From contig CAWHYW010000045.1 of assembly GCA_963833675.1 (NCBI GenBank), forward strand, positions 1-64,000: a stretch of 64,000 bases of DNA. The letters are read 5' to 3'. Shown here piece after piece: positions 18,314 to 27,427 of the stretch (the stretch's first letter is position 1; the number at the start of each line of letters is the position of its first letter). The DNA is from DASQDN01 sp963833675. GTDB lineage: Bacteria > Acidobacteriota > Terriglobia > Bryobacterales > Bryobacteraceae. The translations under genes and the position numbers were made by a program. Under the pieces are notes generated by a model. That model searched no databases and was not told the origin of the DNA. It saw only the letters and a list, made by a program, of their open reading frames with translations.

Positions 18314-19246
18314 TCAACGCGCGACTTTGCGCACGAAGACGAAACGCTGCCCATCGGCCGTCACGTCATACCTCGCCGTACATGGAGATTCATCGGGAAA
18401 ATTCCCCTTCATGCCGGGCATGGAGAAGAGGCGTTTCGGCTGTCCATAGCTGAACTCGCCGTCGGTGTTGACCTCGACTGCGAGCAGCGTATCGTTGCCC
18501 ATCATGTAGAAAAGCTCTTTGCCGTCTGCCCGCCAACGAATCTGGCCGCCACCGCCGGCCCACCCCATCGAGAGCGGACGAGAGACCTTCCATTTCTTCT
18601 CCGGGCTGCGTGTCGGCGAAACGTAGACTTCAAACGGTCCATCGAGATTCGAAACGTAGGCTATGAAGCGGCCATTCGGAGAGAACCGGGCAACTTCGGT
18701 CCATGCGTTCTGGTATCCGAACAAATCGATCGGCTCGCCTTCGCCAATCTGCCACAACATCACATCCCGCTTCTGATCCGCTTGCGTGAAGAGCAGCCAG
18801 CGGCCATTCGGCGACCATGAACGCGGATATTGCGCAGCGCGCATCTGGAGAAGCAGAACTTCCGGACTCTCGGGATGATCCAAATCCTTGCGATAGAGCT
18901 CATACTCGCCAGTGCGGCTGGAATTGAAAATGATCTGTTTGCCGTCAGGAGACCAGATGGGAAAATTGTCGTTGCCTTTCGCGGACGCGATGACGCGTTT
19001 CTTGCCAGTCTCCACGTCATGAATCCAGATGTCCCGGTCGTTCACTTCGCCATCGCGCGCCGACACAACGATGGACTTACCGTCCGGCGAGATCTCCGGA
19101 TGAAAGATAGAATTCTGTGTACTTCCGACCTTACCGAGGATCTTGCCCGCGCGGTCGACCCAGATCATCTCCTGCGGCATGTCTTCTGCGGTAGGCTGCT
19201 GCGCGAAGCAACAAGCGGCGATAAGGAGCGGAATCATCTGTCTCAT
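18314..19246 (-). CDS. TolB-like beta-propeller (PD40/WD40-like) exported protein
   Basis: 310 residues with a cleavable signal (MRQMIPLLIAACCFAQQ). Repeated PD40 motifs are visible: HPEISPDGKSIVVSA, FPIWSPDGKQIIFNS, YPRSWSPNGRWLLFT, VARFSPNGRFIAYVS and IRWRADGKELFYM, giving a propeller of about six blades. It lacks a peptidase domain, so it is not a full DPP-IV/TolB-peptidase protein. Nine bases separate its start from the RraA-like stop, and 43 bases follow to the LRR gene. A binding or scaffolding role in the periplasm is likely but unproven. Confidence 0.87.
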   Translation of the reverse strand: MRQMIPLLIAACCFAQQPTAEDMPQEMIWVDRAGKILGKVGSTQNSIFHPEISPDGKSIVVSARDGEVNDRDIWIHDVETGKKRVIASAKGNDNFPIWSPDGKQIIFNSSRTGEYELYRKDLDHPESPEVLLLQMRAAQYPRSWSPNGRWLLFTQADQKRDVMLWQIGEGEPIDLFGYQNAWTEVARFSPNGRFIAYVSNLDGPFEVYVSPTRSPEKKWKVSRPLSMGWAGGGGQIRWRADGKELFYMMGNDTLLAVEVNTDGEFSYGQPKRLFSMPGMKGNFPDESPCTARYDVTADGQRFVFVRKVAR

Positions 19247-19255
19247 TCGCTCACC

Positions 19256-20005
19256 TCAGATGCGGTTAAACACCTCGATGGCCTTAGCCAAAGAACGAAA
19301 CTTCTGAATGAACGGCACCATCTTGGTCTCTCGCTCATCGATCTCGCGAGCGCGTGCTAGAACGGCCTGCGCCTGATCCGCCGGCACCACGACTACACCG
19401 TCTGTATCACCCACGACGATATCCCCAGGGCGTACGGTTATTCCGCCGCACCGAACCTCTGTATCGCGCGAAACGCTGACATAGCGTCCGACCGCAGTGG
19501 CCGGGACGCGGCCGCGCGCAAATACAGCGAGGCCAAGCGTCCGGATCTCCTGCACATCGCGTATCGAACCATCGACAACAATGCCGGCCATTTCGCGAGC
19601 CTTCGCCGCTGTCGCCATCAGCCCTCCGAGGCCGGTCATGTTGGGACCGCCCTCAACGACGATGACTCCTACCGACCCTGCTGCGGCGTTGTCGATCATC
19701 TCCACCGCATGCTTGATCGCGGTTGCCGGCGTTGAATCTGCAGCCCTCTCGGCCGGGCGAATCACTGCAGTGGTCGCGCGGCCCACCACTCTGCCTGGCG
19801 TTTGAGGGACCATGTCGTAGTCCATGAAGCCCCGATGGCCTGTGACCTGATCAACCGCATCGGATACCGACGCGACCGTTGTGCGCCGAAAGCCAGCAAG
19901 CAAGGGGTCGCTAGGAGCGGTGGTTCGAGCCTGATACGCCCACACTAAGCCGGCAGCAAATACGCTGACGAGAACAGCTTTTTTCGAATGATGGAGAAGT
20001 TGCAT
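19256..20005 (-). CDS. RraA-like protein with an N-terminal signal peptide
   Basis: 249 residues. The conserved RraA/HMG-aldolase core is present: GGLMATAAKAREMAGIVVDG followed by SIRDVQEIRTLGLAVFARG, then VRPGDIVVGDTDGVVVVP. Family members act as RNase E inhibitors or, more often, as class II 4-hydroxy-4-methyl-2-oxoglutarate or oxaloacetate lyases; the G-x3-DG-x2-RD pattern favours the lyase type. The N-terminus (KKAVLVSVFAAGLVWAYQA) is a hydrophobic export or anchor sequence, unusual for this normally cytoplasmic family. It sits between a CehA-type metallohydrolase and a propeller gene with short gaps (17 and 9 bases). Confidence 0.88.
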   Translation of the reverse strand: MQLLHHSKKAVLVSVFAAGLVWAYQARTTAPSDPLLAGFRRTTVASVSDAVDQVTGHRGFMDYDMVPQTPGRVVGRATTAVIRPAERAADSTPATAIKHAVEMIDNAAAGSVGVIVVEGGPNMTGLGGLMATAAKAREMAGIVVDGSIRDVQEIRTLGLAVFARGRVPATAVGRYVSVSRDTEVRCGGITVRPGDIVVGDTDGVVVVPADQAQAVLARAREIDERETKMVPFIQKFRSLAKAIEVFNRI

Positions 20006-20022
20006 GATGACCTGAGCTTTCT

Positions 20023-22518
20023 CTAGCGCGCCTCCTGAGCAAACTTTTCATAGACTCCTCGAGCTTCTGCAAATTGGGAGAGCACATGCGTCTTTTCAAT
20101 TTCAGATCGCCACCACGGCCACGCTTCCGCCATGGCCCGAAGTTTGTCGATCCAACGTATGAAGTACTCGGCCGACTCACGGTTCCGAATCTTCTGATCG
20201 CCCACATAGACTCGAATCACGTTCGTCGCGGCCTGCGGATATTCTCCGTCAAGCGAACGGTCCTGCGGGCCCTCGGCAAACAGAGAGAACCACGTGCTCT
20301 CGGTCACTTTGATCTGCTCGCGAAAATTCCCGCGCTTCGAGGCGGTATCGAGTGGGATCGGTTTCAGTACCCGGCCATTTGCGTGAAGATACACCTTGTT
20401 CAATGCGGCAATCGAGGACACACTGCCTTCGATCGTTACCGTACCGCCGCCTGCCGGCATCCGGATGACATCACCGGGCTGCGCTCCGTTAATTCGAAGT
20501 TGAAGGATCGGCCCACTGCTGAAGTACGTATGGCCTCTGCGTAGCGCCTCGAGCCATTTCTCGATTGTCAGCGGGCCATCGACTTTGGCATAGGTTCGCA
20601 CGCTACCGATCTGTTTCCCTCGATGCAGGTTTGTAATAGAGTCCTCGCCTCCCACTGGAGCGAGCACGAGATCGTTGTTCAACAGATGATGCCAGATTTC
20701 CATCTGGACGGCGTTGATGTAGGTCCACTCCAGGCAATCGAGCACGCCCAGGGCTGCATCGACGGGAAGTACCTTCGCGTGTCCAAGATCGATCGTGACG
20801 GGGTCCTTACTGCCTGAGTACGGATGTACTTGGGTCGTGACGGCGCCCTGCGCGCGCGCCTTCCGCAGCATGTCTGTGTTGCTGGGGTACAGGCTTTCGA
20901 TTCCGGTGCCTTCGTATCCTGTCGTGAACGGCGATATCAGATGGTCTTTCAAGCCGAGCAGCGAGACATGCCCGAAGAAGGGCGGACGGTACTCCTCGCC
21001 GATGTGCATTCTGATCTCCGGGTCGCCCTTGGAACTCGGATGTTCGCCGCCGCCCGGAACGAAATACTGCCGGTCGAGTACCCGATTATCCTTGTTGGCG
21101 ACCTCTGCCATGATCACCCGCAAATCTTCGGCTCTCGCCATGAATATCATGTTCTCGGGCGTGTTGCGCAGGTTTCCGCCGTAGTTCATGTGGGTGTGCG
21201 TCGTTCCGGAATACCAGCCGTCCTTAGCCGTGTTCACCATCCGCAGCAGTTTCAGTTCCACTTCGGCGGTAGCTCCGGGCCCAACCTCAATTTCCGCCTG
21301 CGCGGGCCAGTACTCCAGACCCCTCATCGCCTTCAATACGAGTCTGCCGGGAGGTATCTCGAGTGTGAACTCGCCGGCAGTATGGAAACACGGCTCACCG
21401 GATAGCGGGATTCTCGCATAGGCATCGAAGGGAGAGTAGAATTTTCCGTCGGACGCCACATCGTGAACCCGCGCCGCGGTTACCTTCCCGGTCCCCTCGT
21501 CTCGCACACGCACGTGGACTTTTCCCATCGGGCATTTCCAACGCCGTTCGCTTATCCTGACTTTCTTCGTTGCGCCGCCGTATGTTTCGAGCAGCAGCAA
21601 CTGCGGTAATCCGCCCTCATTCGATACAGTAGCGATCCACTCGCCGTCCGGTGACCAACGGGGATGAAAGTAATCGAAGTCTCCGGATGTCAGCTTATAG
21701 GGCGCCCCGCCGGTTATGGGCAGCACGTAAAGCTGACTGAACTGAGTCGCGCCGCCAGCATGCGACGAGTAAATCATTCTCTTGCCGTCAATCGATACTT
21801 GAGGTCGGGTTCGAAACAGAGATTGTTCGCTAAAGATGCGCGTCGCTTTCCGGATGCCATCCGCTTCCGCAGGCATTTTCCAGATGTCGCCCGAGCCGAG
21901 CGGTACATCCCGGTTGCAGACAAAGACGAGTTCCTTCCCGTCCGGAGTCCACGCCGGCTGGATATGCATGTCCCAGATATCGACATAGAGGCGCTCTCTG
22001 GGATGTCGGTGATCGCTCGTCACGGCGATCGGCTCGCCATCCCACCGCCCATCGCGGATCTTACGGATGTAGATATGGAAACGTCCGTTTGTCCCGGTGC
22101 TCACGTAAGCGATCTTTCGGCCGTCCGGCGAAAAGGCCGGATCAAGATACGTGGAAGGCTCGTTTGTCAGCAGGCTCGTCTTGCCGGTTGCTACCTCCAA
22201 CACCGCCAATTGGATGCTTTTTCCAGGAGCTTGCGAGGTGTACACGATCCACTTGCCGTCAGGCGCCCAGTGTGGCGAGGAGTCGTAGCGGCCATCCGTC
22301 GTAAGTTCAGAGGCAACTCCGGTCTTTGGGTTCACGTCCCACAACGAACCCATCATGCTGACGGTGATCGATTTCCCGTCGGGTGACCATGCGGGCGCCC
22401 AAGGGGTGCTGCTGGGCGCCGGCGGATAGTAGTAGTTATACGTGTACTGGGCGCAGGCGTGAAACCCGCATCCGCAAATCCAAACGCAGGCAAGTCCCGA
22501 AAGCAGTCGATTTGTCAT
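20023..22518 (-). CDS. TolB-like propeller fused to a CehA/McbA-type metallohydrolase
   Basis: 831 residues, exported (signal ending near GFHACAQ; a Cys-rich stretch could alternatively mark a lipoprotein). The first about 330 residues are a PD40 propeller (APAWSPDGKSITVSM, SPHWAPDGKWIVYTS, DPAFSPDGRKIAYVS, HPRWSPDGEWIATVS). The second half has a carboxypeptidase-like insert and a PHP/CehA-like domain with GWYSGTTHTHMNYGGN, QVHPYSGS and HTYFSSGPILQLRING. CehA/McbA family enzymes include carbaryl hydrolases, but most exported homologues are uncharacterised. Seventeen bases follow the aminotransferase stop, so co-transcription is likely. Confidence 0.88.
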   Translation of the reverse strand: MTNRLLSGLACVWICGCGFHACAQYTYNYYYPPAPSSTPWAPAWSPDGKSITVSMMGSLWDVNPKTGVASELTTDGRYDSSPHWAPDGKWIVYTSQAPGKSIQLAVLEVATGKTSLLTNEPSTYLDPAFSPDGRKIAYVSTGTNGRFHIYIRKIRDGRWDGEPIAVTSDHRHPRERLYVDIWDMHIQPAWTPDGKELVFVCNRDVPLGSGDIWKMPAEADGIRKATRIFSEQSLFRTRPQVSIDGKRMIYSSHAGGATQFSQLYVLPITGGAPYKLTSGDFDYFHPRWSPDGEWIATVSNEGGLPQLLLLETYGGATKKVRISERRWKCPMGKVHVRVRDEGTGKVTAARVHDVASDGKFYSPFDAYARIPLSGEPCFHTAGEFTLEIPPGRLVLKAMRGLEYWPAQAEIEVGPGATAEVELKLLRMVNTAKDGWYSGTTHTHMNYGGNLRNTPENMIFMARAEDLRVIMAEVANKDNRVLDRQYFVPGGGEHPSSKGDPEIRMHIGEEYRPPFFGHVSLLGLKDHLISPFTTGYEGTGIESLYPSNTDMLRKARAQGAVTTQVHPYSGSKDPVTIDLGHAKVLPVDAALGVLDCLEWTYINAVQMEIWHHLLNNDLVLAPVGGEDSITNLHRGKQIGSVRTYAKVDGPLTIEKWLEALRRGHTYFSSGPILQLRINGAQPGDVIRMPAGGGTVTIEGSVSSIAALNKVYLHANGRVLKPIPLDTASKRGNFREQIKVTESTWFSLFAEGPQDRSLDGEYPQAATNVIRVYVGDQKIRNRESAEYFIRWIDKLRAMAEAWPWWRSEIEKTHVLSQFAEARGVYEKFAQEAR

Positions 22519-22535
22519 CGCTTACCGGGGTGTCT

Positions 22536-23771
22536 CTACCCAAGCGCCGCGAGCAAGCGATCCACATCCTCCTGGTTGTTGAAGACGGACGGCGCAATGC
22601 GCATCTTGTTCCCGAAACGCATAGCTACGTAAACACGAGCCTTGGCCAACTTCTCCATCGTCTTTGCCGGATCTTTCGCAACAAAACTACAGATCGGGCT
22701 CTCGTTGGCTTTGGGAGTTATGGACGGATAACCAATGGCCGGCAGTTCCTTTTGCAGACGATCCGTCAACGAGCGCGCATGCGCGCGAATATTGTCAACC
22801 CCGAGATTGTGGATGTACCGAAGACTCTCCTGCGCGCTGATCGCTCCTTCATAGGAGGGGTAGCTGACTTCATAGCGGTGCGGCCCTGTGACCTGAGTGA
22901 ACTCCATGTCCTCGCGTCCTTGCGCTGGTCCGTCTGTCCAAGGGGAATAGTTGAACTTCACGCCGCCGGAGTGCTGTGTGGGTTTCGCCACGACGCCCTG
23001 GAGATCCTCCCGGACATAATAAAATCCATACCCTTTCACTCCCATCAGCCACTTGTATGTGGAGCAGGCGGCGAAGTCGATCCCCATTGCCTTCACATCG
23101 ATCGGAATGGCGCCCGCACATTGGATGATGTCGGCGTAGACATAGGCTCCGTGCGCATGCGCAAGGTCGCTAATCGCCTTCACATCCTGAAGGTAACCAT
23201 TCACGTTCGAGACCAGTGCAATCGAAATCAACTTCGTCTTGCGGTCGACAACGCGCTCCATATCGCGGACGTCGGTCTGCCAATCGCGATTCTTCACAAA
23301 ACGAACGTCCAGGCCCGCCTTTTGGCGCATCTTGTAGTTGTAAAGAGCTGCCGTATAGTGCAGATCGTTCGTAACGACGTTTCCGCCGCTACTCTGGATA
23401 TCCATGCCGTTAAGCAGGTTGCTTTCGCTTTCGATTGTGCTGCGCGCGAAGGCAATCTCAGACGGTTTGGCATTGATCAGTTTCGCGAACAAAAGCTTGG
23501 ATTCATCCCGAGCCTTCGCCCAATAGGGCCACCAGGGATCGCCGACCTCGTTGCTCTCCCAGTCGATATAGCGGTGCAGCGCGGCGGCCGAATGAACGCT
23601 CAGCGGATGGCAGGAGGCGTTGTCAAAGTAAGCTCCGGTCTTGACACGCGGAAAATCCTCTCTGACCGCGGCGAAATCGGGCGCGTTGGACGAACCCCCG
23701 CCCGCAGCCCGGCTGGCGCCGGAAGCCATGGCGATCGCGGAGGTCAAAAGCTGACGCCGGTTGACATTCAT
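22536..23771 (-). CDS. Class V aminotransferase-fold PLP enzyme with Tat signal
   Basis: 411 residues. A Tat-type signal (VNRRQLLTSAIAMASG) precedes a class V fold domain: AYFDNASCHPLS, EVGDPWWPYWAKARDESKLL, IAFARSTIESESNLLNG, an Asp-containing strand (AHGAYVYADIIQCAGAIPID) and the PLP-lysine motif STYKWLMGVKGYGFYYV. The family includes cysteine desulfurases, isopenicillin-N epimerases and kynureninase-like enzymes; the lack of a catalytic Cys loop argues against a desulfurase. Export of a PLP enzyme through Tat is uncommon. It starts 27 bases after the receptor stop and is the second gene of the long minus-strand unit. Confidence 0.9.
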   Translation of the reverse strand: MNVNRRQLLTSAIAMASGASRAAGGGSSNAPDFAAVREDFPRVKTGAYFDNASCHPLSVHSAAALHRYIDWESNEVGDPWWPYWAKARDESKLLFAKLINAKPSEIAFARSTIESESNLLNGMDIQSSGGNVVTNDLHYTAALYNYKMRQKAGLDVRFVKNRDWQTDVRDMERVVDRKTKLISIALVSNVNGYLQDVKAISDLAHAHGAYVYADIIQCAGAIPIDVKAMGIDFAACSTYKWLMGVKGYGFYYVREDLQGVVAKPTQHSGGVKFNYSPWTDGPAQGREDMEFTQVTGPHRYEVSYPSYEGAISAQESLRYIHNLGVDNIRAHARSLTDRLQKELPAIGYPSITPKANESPICSFVAKDPAKTMEKLAKARVYVAMRFGNKMRIAPSVFNNQEDVDRLLAALG

Positions 23772-23798
23772 GTTCTCTTCTCTCCTATGAGTTACGAA

Positions 23799-26700
23799 TT
23801 AGAAAACCACCTTCGCGACGAACTCGATCTGTCTCGCAAAATTGGCCTGGCCAGAAATGCGCCCGAAGGACGCGTCTCCGAATATTGTGTTCGGCGCTGA
23901 AAATACGGGATGGTTCAGCAGATTGTACGAGGAAGCTCGAAAGTCTACCTTTACCTTCTCGGTGATCGGGAACGTTTTCGAAAGCGTCAGGTCGATATTG
24001 TTCATTCCTGGCGCGCGCAATGTCGAAAGCCGGGGGCTGAGATTGCCGAACGTGAAATCCCGCGGTTGCGCGAAAGCTTGCGTGTTGAAATAGCGACCCA
24101 GTCTGGACTCGATACTGCCGGAGATCCCATCCGATGGGTCTCCGGCCGCGTCGGGGCGTTGGGAGCCCGCGCCTCCAATATACAGGTTGGGACTTGCCAG
24201 ACTCACACCCAATGGAAAACCGGACTGGAACGTGGCGAATGTCGACAACAGCCACCCGCCGAAGAGAAGGTCCGCCGGACGGGAAGCGTTTGTGAAGAAG
24301 TGCCTTCCTTTCCCAAAAGGCAGTTCCCAGGCTGCTGAAGCCGTCAATCGTTGGGGAACATCGAAGCTTGTAAGTGTTCGTTCTGACCTGCGGTCATAGG
24401 CGTTCTGCGCGTTGACAATGTCGTAAATCGTTTTTGATTGGGTATAGGAAACCAGAGCTGTCACTCCATTCCTCATCCGTTTTTCGATCTTCATCTGAAG
24501 CGAGTGATACACGCTGTTCCCAAGAGCAGCGGCTTGACGTGTGACGTTGAGGAATTGAGGATACGGACGGAGCAACTGCTGCCGCTGCACCGTCGCGCCG
24601 CTTAAGGCTCCGCTCGTTATGACCCCGAAAAAACGGATTGGGTACCGGCTGCAGGAGGGCCGAACCCATCGAGTAATATTCAGGCGCCAGTTGATTCAGC
24701 TGTTCCGAAAGCACAGTATCGTAATCCGAGCCGCCAAACAGGTGGATAGCCCGGCTGCCCACATAAGCCACCTCCACGAGCGTTTGCGAAGGAAGTGACC
24801 GTTGGATACTGAACTGCCAATTGTGGTACGTGGGAGTCCGGTCATTGGGCTCGATGAACGCGATGTTCTGCCCAATCAACGTGGCTAAACCTTGAGAAGA
24901 TCCGGGAACACTTAACAACCCATTGGGAAACGGATCCCTCAGCAGGTCTTTGGGTGTGATGCCGTCGGTCGAGTTGACCATGGGCGTGGTCGTCTCAAAC
25001 CCGTTAGGAATCACCTTTGGCAGCACCGGAATGTAGCTCAGCGCGTAGCCTCCGCGCAATACAGTCTTGCTGGTAATGCTGTAAGCGAATCCGATCCGCG
25101 GAGCGAAGTTGTTGCGATCGGGGTTATACAGGCCCCGCGGGACTCCATCCACTCCCGCGTAGAGGAGTCCACCGTGCAAATTCAATCCGGGCGCCTGTAG
25201 CGGACTTGGCGAATAGTAGTCGAATCCGCGCGTCGTGCGATCGAATCGTTCTGTTCGCGGCGTCTGATACTCCCATCGCAGTCCCAAATTGAGGGTCAGT
25301 CTCGTTGTGATGCGATAGTCGTCCTGGAAGTAGAGCCCGTAGAAAACATTCTGTACCGAGACCGCTGTTCTGGTGTCGATCGAACCGCTGCCGTAACCCG
25401 TGAGCAGTGACGCCATCGAAAAACCGGTTGCGCCGGTAGGTGTGTCGGCGCGCGGTCCGCCGGTTGACGTCGGGCCGAAGCTGAAAGTCCCCGATGGTGC
25501 GAGGTTCTCGAAGAAGTTCCCGCGGATCAGGCGAACTTCACCGCCGGTTTTGAAAAGATGCTTGCCGCGGTGCAGGGAAATGCTCGATTGCAAGGACGAG
25601 GTTCCCGAGGGATCTTCGAAATAACGGCTGCCGGATAGCGCCTGAAATCCCGTTACGCCAATGGTCGGAAACGCGCGGCTCTGTACGAGATTTTGGAACG
25701 AGGCAGGAAAGCCCAGCTGAGATAAATCGAAGCCATTCGACCAGGGCCGAAAACGCTCTGTCCCTCCGGCATAACCGACGCGGAAGTCGAAAATCGTGCT
25801 TGGCGTCATGATGTAGGTTTCGCTGAATCCAATGCCAAAATGTGGACGGTCGTTGATATCACGCCCCGGTGTCGCGATTCCGTCAAACTGGTGCGGGTAC
25901 ACAAGGCGCGCCGTACCGTAATTCAGCCGGGCAAACATCTGGTGCTTGGATGTCAACTGATGGTCTAGCTTCGCAACGAACATGTTGTAGTTGCGCGGCC
26001 ACTTGGAGGAGTAGACGAAGTTCTGCACCCACGGTGTGGCGGGATTGGGCCCGACGGTGTTGGGTTCCGGGTAGTAGGTCATGATCTTCCGCGCCACCGG
26101 GTCCTGCAGCGATACCGGGATGGTCTGGTTCGGAAAAGGATCCCGGACGGGTACACCATTTACGGTGTGGACGGAGAACGGATTGTATATCACGTTGCTG
26201 ACTTCCGAAAAGTCCCCCATCCTCATCTTCGTGGTCGGAACGCTGTTCGTGTTGTTCAACCCATTACCTTCGCGTACGCCTTCATAGTTGACGTAAAAGA
26301 AGCTACGGTTGCGGCCATTGTAGATCTTAGGGATGTAAATCGGAGCGCCGAGGCTGCCGCCGAAAGTGTTCGCTGCAAATGCTGCCAGCTGTTGGCCCCT
26401 GCCTCGCGAGAAAAAAAGGTTCGCATCCAACGCTGAGTTGCGGAAGTAATCATAGGCAGCGCCGTGCACGTCGTTGGTACCCGATTTGATGACGACGTTC
26501 ATGAAAGACCCACCTGACCTGCCGTACTCCGCAGGCAGCGTGCCCATTTGTAGCTTGAATTCGGCCACCGACTCCATCGACGGAACCCACGGCGACAAAC
26601 CTGTGCCGTGGTTCACGTCGACCGATTTGGAACGCCATCCACGGCAACATCACTCGTAGCCACCGGCGATCCGTTCGCGGGAAACATCATGTTGGTCGAC

Positions 26701-27215
26701 CAGTCATTCGGTCTGCCGTCTCCTCCCATGCGGTTCGTTGTAATTCCCGTCGCGAGATTGAACATCAGAAGGCTGCTGTGACCTTTCATGGGAAGGGTAT
26801 CGATGATTTTGGTTCCGACTACCGAGCCGAGAGAAGACGATTGTGTTTGCACGAGGTTCACGTCAGCTTCCACCGAAATGGTTTCCGCGTTCGTTCCCAC
26901 CGCCAGCGCGATGTCCAGGCGCGCATTTTGACTCACACTCAGGGTGATCATGTCCTGTGTGTACGTCTTGAAACCGGGCACAGTGACCGTGAGTGAATAG
27001 TTGCCGGGCGGCACGAAGGAGAACAGATAGTGACCCTCTTTGTCCGCGACCTCCTGGCGGAGAATCCCTGTGTCCACATTCCGCAGCACCACCGGCGCGG
27101 TAGGAACCACAGCATTGGAGGCATCCGTTATTGAGCCTTGCAATGTTGCGCGGAACTCTTGCGCAGAGGCCCCGCAAGCAATCAGGAAAATGATCAGGAG
27201 CCGCAAGGAAACCAT
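23799..27215 (-). pseudogene. TonB-dependent receptor, two frameshifts
   Basis: About 1,138 codons in three frames. N-terminal part (27215-26613): signal peptide, carboxypeptidase-like domain (GSITDASNAVVPTAPVVL, NYSLTVTVPGFKTY) and plug start (SSLGSVVGTKIIDTLPMKG). The middle frame (26616 to about 24600) continues at HGTGLSPWVPSMESVAEFK through most of the barrel. The last frame (to 23799) ends ARQIEFVAKVVF. The first break is at about 26625 in DGVPNRST-NHGTG. The second is at a run of six T on the coding strand near 24630; five T restore NPFFGVITSG. The coding strand has GGGGAGGG upstream of the ATG. First gene of the long catabolic-looking unit to 15314. Confidence 0.88.
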
Positions 27216-27240
27216 GTACTTCCCTCCCCAAAAACAAAAA

Positions 27241-27333
27241 TCAGACCGAAATGTTTACGGGCGCTGACGCGGGAACGGAAACCGATTTAACAGGTAATAA
27301 GACCGCAACCGAATGCCAGCAAATCTGACGCAT
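27241..27333 (-). CDS. 30-residue upstream ORF in the receptor leader
   Basis: Within the 147-base leader between the promoter at 27362-27389 and the receptor ATG at 27215 lies an ORF starting ATG 27333, with GGAGAG five bases upstream. It encodes MRQICWHSVAVLLPVKSVSV plus ten more residues (ending NISV), then TGA. The spacing and ribosome-binding site suggest it is translated; its stop lies 25 bases before the receptor ATG. It may be a regulatory leader peptide or simply a small protein. I do not recognise the peptide. Confidence 0.5.
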   Translation of the reverse strand: MRQICWHSVAVLLPVKSVSVPASAPVNISV

Positions 27334-27361
27334 GGTACTCTCCTGCAAAGTCTGTTGGCTT

Positions 27362-27389
27362 AGTATACGGTTTGTATACAGGATGTCAA
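27362..27389 (-). promoter_or_regulatory. Near-consensus sigma70 promoter with two GTATAC operator-like boxes
   Basis: On the minus strand TTGACA (27389-27384) is followed after 16 bases by TATACT (27367-27362), a near-consensus housekeeping promoter pointing at the receptor operon. Two GTATAC palindromes (27363-27368 and 27374-27379) lie 11 bp apart centre to centre, one on the -10 and one in the spacer. GTATAC-centred palindromes are typical of FadR-subfamily GntR repressors of sugar-acid genes, so repression at this promoter is a reasonable guess. No regulator gene is in the window. Confidence 0.65.
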
Positions 27390-27427
27390 GATAAGAATTG
27401 CGTTCGCTTTAATTCTGGCGACCCACA

